Source: Taibaiella sp. KBW10
GTDB lineage: Bacteria > Bacteroidota > Bacteroidia > Chitinophagales > Chitinophagaceae
NCBI RefSeq assembly: GCF_003852495.1
Contig: NZ_QAJI01000004.1
Location: 212,105 to 269,698, forward strand
Length of the DNA: 57,594 bases
Direction of reading: 5' to 3'
How positions within the stretch are numbered: the stretch's first letter is position 1; every line of letters begins with the position of its first letter. The position numbers were made by a program, and so were the translations under genes. Below the pieces are notes generated by a model. That model had not been told where the DNA came from, searched no databases, and worked only from the letters and a program-made list of their open reading frames with translations. Below are positions 7,611 through 14,907 of this stretch, piece by piece.

Positions 7611-9659
7611 ATGAAAAAGTTTTTACTCAATGCGGCGTTGGCATTTACAATGATCAACATGAGCTATGCTCAGGCGCCTAAATTATTTAATTATCAGGGT
7701 GTGGCCAGAAACACCAGCGGTGTGGCTTTAGCCAATCAATCTTTGGGATTGAAAATAAGTATCCTGGAGGGTTCTGCTTCCGGTACGGTAGTATATGCCG
7801 AAACACAGCAGGCCACCACCAATGCCTTTGGATTGTACAACCTGTCTATTGGTAATGGTACGGCAGTTACGGGCACGATGGCTGGGGTCGACTGGGCTAC
7901 AGGAGATAAATATATCAAAGTAGAGATCGATCCTTCTGGTGGTACAACATATACCAGCCTGGGTGCGACACAATTATTAAGCGTCCCTTTTGCCTTGTAT
8001 GCTGCTAGCGGCACGCCCGGTCCTCAAGGGATAACAGGCCCTGCCGGTCCGCAGGGTGCCACAGGCCCGCAAGGTCCTGCCGGATTATCGGGTGCAACCG
8101 GTGCGCAAGGGCCACAAGGTCCGGGAGGAGCTACCGGCGCCACTGGTCTACAGGGACCCGCAGGTAGTGCCAACGTCAGCGGAGCGACCAATACCCTGAT
8201 GAAATTTACCGGTGCCACCACGGGCGGCAATTCTCAATTGACCGACGACGGAACCTCTGTGGGACTTAATGTGGGTACCTTAAGCCCCAACGTTAAATTG
8301 CAGGTAAACGCAACCGGTATCAGCAACACGATGAGAGGCTTGTTAGGCACTGCTCCGGCAACCAGTATTGCCACCTCCGGATCTATATATGGCGAATCGG
8401 CAACCGGTATCGGCGTGATCGGGGTGAGTGGTACGCAAAATGGGGTATATGGCCTTTCTACAGGAACACTGGGTGGTACTGTAGGGGTAGCCACCGGTAC
8501 CGGTAATGGTATTTGGGGCGTAGCTACCGGCGCCGGTATTGCGGGCTTCTTTGACGGAGGCGTCACGGGTCGCGGCATCATCGTCTCTACGGGTGCTTCC
8601 GGATTTGGAACCACCACGCCCACCAGCAGACTGACCGTAATGCAACCGGCTACACCAGTACCAGCCATAGATACTTTTCCTGCCATCACCGGTTATTCCT
8701 ACACGGCTCAGGGTTGTCTGAAAGGAGGTGTATATGGTAATTACAACGGAAGTAACTATGGTACCGGGATACAAGGTATCGGATACAATGGTGTCAATAA
8801 CCAGGATGTGAATAGTATTTTTACTACCGGTAATCAGGACATCGGTGTATACGGATCGGCCAATACAGCAGGGGTGGAAGGAGCTTCTGTAAATGGTATT
8901 GGTGTGGTAGGATATAACAAGAACGCTTCTTTTGCCGCAACAACCGGTGGAGGTAATGCTTACGGAGTATATGGTTATGCCAATACAATCGGGGGAGCGA
9001 CTGCACCAACTACCCGTTATGGTGTATATGGCTATGCAGTAGGCGCTACAACCAATTATGCCGGTTATTTTTCCGGAAATGTGCAGGTCACCGGATCTAT
9101 TTCAAAAGGTAGTGGTACGTTTAAAATAGACCACCCTGTAGATCCGGAAAATAAATACTTATACCACAGTTTTGTAGAAAGCCCTGATATGATGAATATT
9201 TACAATGGCAACATCACCACAGATGCCAATGGGTATGCAACGGTAAAATTGCCCGCATATTTTCAAGCGTTGAATAAAGAGTTTCGGTATCAATTAACGG
9301 TAATCGGTGCTTTTGCGCAGGCCATCGTTTCGGAAGAAGTAAACGCAGATAAATTTGTGATCCAAACCAATCAGCCTAATATTAAAGTAAGCTGGCAGGT
9401 AACCGGTATCCGCCATGATAAATATGCAGAGGCACATCGTGTAGTTGCAGAGGTTGAAAAAGAACCCGAATTTAAAGGTAAATACCTGCATGCTGCAGAA
9501 TGGGGCAAACCGGCAGATAAAAGTATAGATGCCGTAACCCGTCCTAAAGAAACGTTGAATAGCGATAAAACAGCAATACCTGCGACCAAAACGGGCCAGC
9601 AAACAGAAAGCAAAGCACGTGCGAACACAACAGGTGGTGCGGAATTGAAAACAAAATAA
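7611..9659 (+). CDS. Collagen-repeat surface protein, paralogue of the S74 fibre protein
   Basis: 682 aa from the ATG at 7611, which begins a signal peptide (MKKFLLNAALAFTMINMSYAQ); an upstream ATG at 7572 would spoil it. Residues about 22-133 repeat the N-terminal domain of the previous gene (LFNYQGVARN, YAETQQATTN, SVPFALYAA). Residues about 137-186 are Gly-X-Y collagen triplets. Then come repeated short beta units with GVYG/GVVG/GIWG turns (about 260-480), like the repeated 'G-x-x-G' shaft of fibre proteins. Near 500-600 there is a conserved module with FKIDHPVDPENKYLYHSFVE and MMNIYNGNITTDANGYATV. It lacks the S74 chaperone and T9SS domain, and ends in a Lys/Thr-rich tail. Confidence 0.82.
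   Translation: MKKFLLNAALAFTMINMSYAQAPKLFNYQGVARNTSGVALANQSLGLKISILEGSASGTVVYAETQQATTNAFGLYNLSIGNGTAVTGTMAGVDWATGDKYIKVEIDPSGGTTYTSLGATQLLSVPFALYAASGTPGPQGITGPAGPQGATGPQGPAGLSGATGAQGPQGPGGATGATGLQGPAGSANVSGATNTLMKFTGATTGGNSQLTDDGTSVGLNVGTLSPNVKLQVNATGISNTMRGLLGTAPATSIATSGSIYGESATGIGVIGVSGTQNGVYGLSTGTLGGTVGVATGTGNGIWGVATGAGIAGFFDGGVTGRGIIVSTGASGFGTTTPTSRLTVMQPATPVPAIDTFPAITGYSYTAQGCLKGGVYGNYNGSNYGTGIQGIGYNGVNNQDVNSIFTTGNQDIGVYGSANTAGVEGASVNGIGVVGYNKNASFAATTGGGNAYGVYGYANTIGGATAPTTRYGVYGYAVGATTNYAGYFSGNVQVTGSISKGSGTFKIDHPVDPENKYLYHSFVESPDMMNIYNGNITTDANGYATVKLPAYFQALNKEFRYQLTVIGAFAQAIVSEEVNADKFVIQTNQPNIKVSWQVTGIRHDKYAEAHRVVAEVEKEPEFKGKYLHAAEWGKPADKSIDAVTRPKETLNSDKTAIPATKTGQQTESKARANTTGGAELKTK
8017..8169 (+). 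repeat. Collagen-like Gly-X-Y repeat region
   Basis: About 17 consecutive Gly-X-Y triplets (units such as GPQ, GPA, GAT) encoded in frame. The DNA is correspondingly repetitive in 9-nt steps (ggtcct/ggtgcc/ggcccg) but codon usage varies, so it is a protein repeat and not a recent DNA expansion. Confidence 0.85.
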
Positions 9660-9685
9660 GTACAGTTCATAAACAAAATCTTACC

Positions 9686-9726
9686 TTAAACAGAAGCGCC
9701 CCGTTTTTCGGGGCGCTTCTGTTTAA
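9686..9726. terminator. Bidirectional terminator between convergent genes
   Basis: 18-bp perfect stem (9686-9703 with 9709-9726), 5-nt T loop. A-rich and T-rich outer arms allow it to work for the collagen-repeat gene from the left and for the BatA-like gene (stop at 9731) from the right. Confidence 0.9.
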
Positions 9727-9730
9727 ATAT

Positions 9731-11761
9731 TTAAGCATTTGCTGAATGCGCTCGCTTCTTTCTAAGGAGGAAGAATGTTTCAATACACAAACTGATCAGG
9801 GCCAGAATGAGGCACCATTTCCAGAGGGGCATTGATGACTCAGAGGATACCTGTATCGAAGTTGCAGCATCTTGCCAATTTACAGAAGCAGGTTTTAAGG
9901 CTGCTTCAATAGTTGCCTTCTCTGCCGGTTCTAACTGAGATTCCAGGATATCATTATTAACCGCAATTAAAGTGCTGTCGTTAAGGTCATTTCCTTTGAT
10001 TGTATAAAAGCCTGTTTGGCTAATCGATTTACCTACATAGATATTTGTCCCGTTTCCAAAAGGTGTTTGCGGCGGCACGGATTCCTGCCCCTTACCCCAT
10101 ATTTTAAAAACACTTCTGTTGGCCGTACTGAGTGGTACAAATACCGGTTGTTTACTGTTTGCCGTAATCGCATAAATAGACTGGGCGCCACTTTGCGCGC
10201 ACATTCTGTACAGAATAGGCATAAACAGGTTGCTTAAGACAAAATTGCCCGATTGTTCATCTAAAGCGCTGGCCGAAAGGTATAATTTACCTTGGCCGAT
10301 TGCGTATTGTGCCAGCAAAGGTTTCCCGTTTTTCATCGTCAGTATACTTTGCTGACCGGCGTTCAAGCCCGCAGTAATAGGGTAGTATTTTAGTACAGTC
10401 GGTAGTTGTACATTGGTGGGTACAGAGGCAATAACGTCTTTGAGTAAGGCATGTTCGGATTGTACACTACCTACCTGTTGCCGGCTGGTATCTTCCGCAG
10501 CAAAACTGATAGGAGCGAGTGCAGCCAATTGCTGGTTAAAAGCTGCGATATCCCGTATGTTTTTAGGGATGATGAAGAAGCTCAGTCCATTTGTCAATCC
10601 CGATTTAATAGATTGTACCAGGGCGGGAGATAGGGTAGCTATATTTTGTAAAATAATCAAATTATAACGGCTCCAGTCTTTGTCGTTTATAGCCGCGATG
10701 CCCTGTTGTTGTGTGATAAAGCCATTGGCCGGGCTTAATGCTGCAGTTATATATGGGCTGGGAGCGGCTTCTGTAAGGTTCAGCACCGATAAGGTGGCAT
10801 TGGTTTTTGCCGTCATCCTAAAGGTATCATCGTAATTGATGTGTTCATCTTTCAGTACAATAGCGATTTGATGCCAACCCGGTGTATTAATGACCAAAGG
10901 AATGGTATCGAGCCGGGTAGAATCTGTAGTGAAGGAAATTGTTTTTGCGGCCCTTACCTGGTTATTGACCAATACCTGCACCGCAACTGTACTTTGTTCT
11001 TGCTTGCCCGATCTGCCTATTTTTACGACTAAGGGATTTTCCTGTCGGGTATCAATCGTCGGGTTTACAAAGTAAGCTGTATCAAAATAAAGGTTGGCAA
11101 TATCTTTATGTGTATTCGTGATGAAATGAAAATTAAATTCCTTGGCCGGCTTATCTACTGCCTGACTCAGCAAGGTGCTTTTTTGTATATCAGAAAAGAT
11201 ATATACATCTGCAGAGGGCACATTATTATTTTGTGTGGCATTACTAACTGCCGTGACGATTTGTTGTAAACTAACCGTTTTTGCACTAATGGCTATGGCT
11301 TCAATTTGTTTCAGCGCTTCACTCTTTGTGACCGGGCGGGAAGCATACATATTGTCATTGGTCAGCAAGATATATTCCTGTGCGGGACCTTGCTGTTCTA
11401 TCGTTTTTCGGGCATCTGAAATTGCCTTTTGTAACAGATTAAGCTGGCTGTTGCGGCTGGCGGCCATACTTTGGGAATTGTCTACATAAAAGACCTGAAT
11501 GCCACTTTTCTGCGCAGTAGCACCCTTCCAGAAGGGTTGTGCAAAGGCGAGCACCATTGCCAATACAAATAAGATACGGCTTAAAAGTAGCCACCAGTTT
11601 TGAATTGTAGCGCTTTTTTTAGAAGTTACTTTGATGGATTCTAGTAAACGGGTGTCAGAGAAATGTACAGTTTTGTATTTCCTGAAATTGAATAAATGTA
11701 TAATGATGGGTATGGCAATGGCCAAACCGGAAAGTAAAAATAAGGGGAATAAAAAGTTCAT
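9731..11761 (-). CDS. BatA-like membrane protein with VWA-type domain
   Basis: 676 aa. The N-terminus is the BatA/'aerotolerance regulator' domain: one membrane helix (about 3-22), then HLFNFRKYKTVHFSDTRLLESI, and a second helix (about 58-76). Directly after it a von Willebrand A-like module starts with D94-N-S96-Q-S98, the DxSxS metal-site motif. The large middle part is periplasmic and resembles glutamine-amidotransferase-like BatA C-terminal regions. A last helix lies at about 648-667 with a short basic cytosolic tail. Family members are thought to work with MoxR ATPases and DUF58 proteins in envelope or stress functions; no moxR is adjacent, and the only DUF58 gene in the window is 41 kb away. 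It starts 14 nt after the permease stop, so both are probably one transcript. Confidence 0.82.
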   Translation of the reverse strand: MNFLFPLFLLSGLAIAIPIIIHLFNFRKYKTVHFSDTRLLESIKVTSKKSATIQNWWLLLSRILFVLAMVLAFAQPFWKGATAQKSGIQVFYVDNSQSMAASRNSQLNLLQKAISDARKTIEQQGPAQEYILLTNDNMYASRPVTKSEALKQIEAIAISAKTVSLQQIVTAVSNATQNNNVPSADVYIFSDIQKSTLLSQAVDKPAKEFNFHFITNTHKDIANLYFDTAYFVNPTIDTRQENPLVVKIGRSGKQEQSTVAVQVLVNNQVRAAKTISFTTDSTRLDTIPLVINTPGWHQIAIVLKDEHINYDDTFRMTAKTNATLSVLNLTEAAPSPYITAALSPANGFITQQQGIAAINDKDWSRYNLIILQNIATLSPALVQSIKSGLTNGLSFFIIPKNIRDIAAFNQQLAALAPISFAAEDTSRQQVGSVQSEHALLKDVIASVPTNVQLPTVLKYYPITAGLNAGQQSILTMKNGKPLLAQYAIGQGKLYLSASALDEQSGNFVLSNLFMPILYRMCAQSGAQSIYAITANSKQPVFVPLSTANRSVFKIWGKGQESVPPQTPFGNGTNIYVGKSISQTGFYTIKGNDLNDSTLIAVNNDILESQLEPAEKATIEAALKPASVNWQDAATSIQVSSESSMPLWKWCLILALISLCIETFFLLRKKRAHSANA

Positions 11762-11775
11762 GTTACAAGTTCAAA

Positions 11776-13275
11776 TTAGATCGTGGGCTGCTTTTCTTTA
11801 CGGACAAACAGGTAATAAACGGGTAGGCCGATCAAAACGACAATAATACCAAACACACAGGTCTCCCATTTGGCAATCAACAAACCTATAGCCATAGCAC
11901 CCGCCAGTATAAAGTAGATGATCGGAATAAGCGGATAACCAAACGCTTTATACGGACGTTCCGCATCGGGTCTTGATTTGCGGAGCCTGAAAATACCATA
12001 AATCGTAATGATATAGAAGATAAGGGTTACAAAGACCACATAATCCAGGAGCAGGCCATATTTTCCGCTCAGGCAAAGGATACTGGTCCACACACATTGT
12101 GCCCATAAGGCCCATCCCGGCACGGCATTTTTATTTAACTGCGCTGCTTTTTTAAAAAATAAATTATCCAGGGCCATCGTATAGAACACGCGTGCGCCCG
12201 TCATGATCAGGCCATTATTACAGCCAAAAGTGGAGATCATGATCATGACGGCAATCACTAAAGCGCCGATATTGCCAAAGATGCTGAACGAAGCTGCTGT
12301 GGCTACGCGGTCTTGCGGGGCAAAGGCAATACTGGGGCTCAACTGAGTCGCTTGATACAGGTCTCCCGTGGTAGCAGGGGTCAGCGGCAATACCGCCACA
12401 TACATCAGGTTGATGGTAATATAAATAATGGTTACCAACAGGGTGCCTAAAAACAAACTGAGACCGACATTGCGCTGTGGATTTTTTATTTCCCCTGCAA
12501 TAAACGTTACATTTTCCCAGGCTACACTGCTGAATACAGATCCGACCATGGCAGAAGCGACCAAGCCCAGGCCTGCCGTCAGGGTAATGGAAGAATTAAA
12601 TAAATGCCAGCCATTATCGGCATTGCCGTTTATCGGCGTTGTATGGCTTAATTGAAAGCCTGTTGCCCAGTTCGCATTCCAGATATCTGCTTTTGCGGCC
12701 AGCAGAAAGCCAAAAATAATTAAGCCAAATAAAGACAATAATTTAGCATTCGTAAAAACCCTTTGAATAAGTTTTCCTTCTTTTACCCCTCTCGAATTGA
12801 CCCAGGTCAGAAAAATAATGAGGGCAATAGAGACCAGCTGTGCAGGATATAGTTTAAAAGAATCACCTATAGAAAAGAGAATATTAGCATCTTTCATCTC
12901 CAGTGCAGGAATAAAGTAACCGGCAAACTTACTAAAGGCAACACCTACTGCAGCAATGGTTCCCGTTTGAATAACCGTGAAAAAACTCCAGCCATACAGG
13001 AATCCGGTGAGTGGATTATAAGCCTCTTTCAAAAAGACATATTGCCCGCCTGCTTTGGGAAACATCGAAGATAGTTCCCCATAAGAAATAGCCGCAAAGA
13101 CCGTCATGATACCGGTGATGAGCCAAATAAGCATTAGCCAGCCCGCACTGCCCACATTTCGTACCATATCGGAACTGACAATAAAAATACCGGATCCGAT
13201 CATCGATCCGGCAACGATCAGGATACCATCGGTAAGACTTAAACTGCGTTTGAGTGCTGTTGGGCTTTGCTCCAT
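11776..13275 (-). CDS. APC superfamily amino-acid permease
   Basis: 499-aa inner-membrane transporter with about 12 hydrophobic helices. Helix 1 carries the APC substrate-site motif GSMIGSGIFI in the context LSLTDGILIVAGSMIGSGIF, and helix 2-3 has ISYGELSSMFPKAGGQYVFLKEAY. These match the LAT/YfnA group of amino-acid/polyamine-organocation transporters. The substrate cannot be named from sequence. Both termini look cytoplasmic and the C-terminus ends in a Lys-rich tail. It lies upstream of, and close to, the BatA-like gene on the same strand. Confidence 0.92.
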   Translation of the reverse strand: MEQSPTALKRSLSLTDGILIVAGSMIGSGIFIVSSDMVRNVGSAGWLMLIWLITGIMTVFAAISYGELSSMFPKAGGQYVFLKEAYNPLTGFLYGWSFFTVIQTGTIAAVGVAFSKFAGYFIPALEMKDANILFSIGDSFKLYPAQLVSIALIIFLTWVNSRGVKEGKLIQRVFTNAKLLSLFGLIIFGFLLAAKADIWNANWATGFQLSHTTPINGNADNGWHLFNSSITLTAGLGLVASAMVGSVFSSVAWENVTFIAGEIKNPQRNVGLSLFLGTLLVTIIYITINLMYVAVLPLTPATTGDLYQATQLSPSIAFAPQDRVATAASFSIFGNIGALVIAVMIMISTFGCNNGLIMTGARVFYTMALDNLFFKKAAQLNKNAVPGWALWAQCVWTSILCLSGKYGLLLDYVVFVTLIFYIITIYGIFRLRKSRPDAERPYKAFGYPLIPIIYFILAGAMAIGLLIAKWETCVFGIIVVLIGLPVYYLFVRKEKQPTI

Positions 13276-13360
13276 AGTGTATTTGTGCTTATAGGTACCA
13301 AAGTATTAAAAATAAAACAATTGCTTGTATAATCCATTATTTTTTTGTGCCTGCCCGGTG

Positions 13361-14344
13361 TTATACTACCATAAGGCTACAGCCCCTTAAGGCCGCGAAA
13401 TCCCTTCTGCCTAATACTTCAAAGGTATCATTATAGTGTATTTTACCCACGTCTTCGGTGGCGATAAAGGCACAGGAATCAATATTGGCCAAATCGATCA
13501 CATTAAGACAACCACTACCATAAGCAAAGGTGTGTAAGGGATCACTTTCATCCCGCAATAATACCTGCATGGTTTTGTCGCAAGCAAAAAAACCATCTTT
13601 AACTGCATAGGCCTGCGAGAGTAATTCGCTCATGCCATATTCAGAATGAACGACGGGCAATTGCCATTGTTGTTTTAAATAATCGTGCACTTCCATTCTG
13701 GTCCACTCTTCTTTTCTTCCTTTCATGCCACCCGTTTCCATCACGATTACATTGTCCAAAGACATAGGATAGGCTTCTGCAAAGTCCAGCAATGCAAAAG
13801 TGACCCCGATCAGTAGTATCTTTTTTTGTTTGTTTGCAGACAAGACCTGGGCTAGTTTTTCAAATTCGTCGAGATAGAAACCACTCTCGGGCCGGCCACT
13901 TAAGCGGATAAGGTCATTGACCATATACACCAGAGAGGAATGCTTTCGCTCCAGATAAGAAGGCAGCAGGCCAATAATAATATAGTCTTCTACCGCACCA
14001 TAAAAATGATGAAAAGCAGACCGGTAAGCATATTCATAATATTCAGGATGGGCAATATGATGCCTGCTGGGAATCATACCCGTAGTGCCGCTGCTTTCAA
14101 AAGTCAAAGCCGTTTCGAAAAAACCTGTTTTGACTTCATGGCTTTTAAAAAAGGAAATGGGCAGAAAGGGAATGTCCGTAAGTGTGCTTACAGCAGCCAC
14201 ATCAATGTGTAGGGCATTACAATAATCCTTATACAGGTTATTGGACTGATATTGGAATGAAAATAACTCCAATGCTTTTTGAGGGAAATTGTCTTTATTT
14301 GCATCCCTTAACCAGCTCAAATCCGGAAGAGCATTTGTCGACAT
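13361..14344 (-). CDS. LuxE-like acyl-protein synthetase / adenylating ligase
   Basis: 327 aa from the ATG at 14344; a start at 14383 would add a Tyr/Ile-rich leader that does not look native. The protein aligns in outline with the LuxE/acyl-protein synthetase family, which activate a fatty acid with ATP and load it on a Cys. The phosphate-binding loop is ALTFESSGTTGMIPSRH. Later features of the adenylate-forming fold are present: EYGMSELLSQAY and a final FEVLGRRD (hinge-like). It is a stand-alone gene without luxC/luxD; in Bacteroidota such genes often occur with O-antigen or lipid pathways. Its 5' end overlaps the promoter of the divergent lipoprotein gene. Confidence 0.8.
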   Translation of the reverse strand: MSTNALPDLSWLRDANKDNFPQKALELFSFQYQSNNLYKDYCNALHIDVAAVSTLTDIPFLPISFFKSHEVKTGFFETALTFESSGTTGMIPSRHHIAHPEYYEYAYRSAFHHFYGAVEDYIIIGLLPSYLERKHSSLVYMVNDLIRLSGRPESGFYLDEFEKLAQVLSANKQKKILLIGVTFALLDFAEAYPMSLDNVIVMETGGMKGRKEEWTRMEVHDYLKQQWQLPVVHSEYGMSELLSQAYAVKDGFFACDKTMQVLLRDESDPLHTFAYGSGCLNVIDLANIDSCAFIATEDVGKIHYNDTFEVLGRRDFAALRGCSLMVV

Positions 14345-14365
14345 GGTATTATTTATGTATATTTG
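14334..14365 (+). promoter_or_regulatory. Canonical Bacteroidota promoter of the small lipoprotein gene
   Basis: TTTG at 14334-14337, 20-nt spacer, TATATTTG at 14358-14365. The -7 box lies across the alternative ATG at 14363, so translation must start further on, at 14411. The -33 element lies inside the 5' end of the divergent LuxE-like gene. Confidence 0.75.
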
Positions 14366-14410
14366 AATGCAATAATAATACATTTAGACTTAGAAAATAT
14401 AAACAATCCT

Positions 14411-14896
14411 ATGTCATCACCATATAGAAAAATAGCTGCTGCTTTAGTTTTTATTTCTTTAGGTTTTGCTTCTTGTGATAAGAGCAAAGATCCTACCTAT
14501 TCTGTCATTCCAGAATTGACGTATAAAAGCGTTAATACAACCAGTGTCAGTTATAAAGATACCGGCCGGTGGGAGATGTATTATGATTTTGTAGATGGCG
14601 ATGGCAACATTGGTACCGATTATACAGATTCGGCTCTGGTGGTTAATATCAAGAATGTAACCACAGGCGTATCGTATAAATATCCTTTTCCTTATGTACC
14701 GCCTGCATCGAGATATGGAAAGAAGTACCTGAAAGGGGCTGGTTCTATTTCCTTAGCTAAAAATGTATTCTTTTTACCGCGCATTGATACAATACATGTA
14801 GAAAGAGATACCTTCAAATTTGAAGTTTTCGTAACGGATAATGCGGGTAATCAAAGTAATACCATCAGCTCTCCTGATATATTTGTACATCCTTAA
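14411..14896 (+). CDS. Small Bacteroidota lipoprotein of unknown function
   Basis: 161 aa. A lipoprotein signal (about 1-22) ends in FASC; the rest is beta-rich with repeated Asp/Gly turns (DFVDGDGNIGTDYTDSALVV) and an FEVFVTDNAGNQSNTI end, reminiscent of Ig-like or Ca-binding extracellular folds. No enzyme motif is seen. The start is chosen by the promoter at 14334-14365. It ends 11 nt before the convergent lptD stop. I do not recognise a specific family. Confidence 0.72.
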   Translation: MSSPYRKIAAALVFISLGFASCDKSKDPTYSVIPELTYKSVNTTSVSYKDTGRWEMYYDFVDGDGNIGTDYTDSALVVNIKNVTTGVSYKYPFPYVPPASRYGKKYLKGAGSISLAKNVFFLPRIDTIHVERDTFKFEVFVTDNAGNQSNTISSPDIFVHP

Positions 14897-14907
14897 TTAA
14901 TTCTTTC

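Noticed and set aside
8017-8169. Periodic short repeats that could suggest a CRISPR array
   Set aside because: They are in-frame Gly-X-Y triplets of a coding region, without constant repeats and spacers.
8234-8774. Two overlapping minus-strand open frames in the collagen-repeat gene
   Set aside because: They arise because Gly/Thr/Ala-rich codons read backwards give few stops; Pro/Val-rich composition with no domain.
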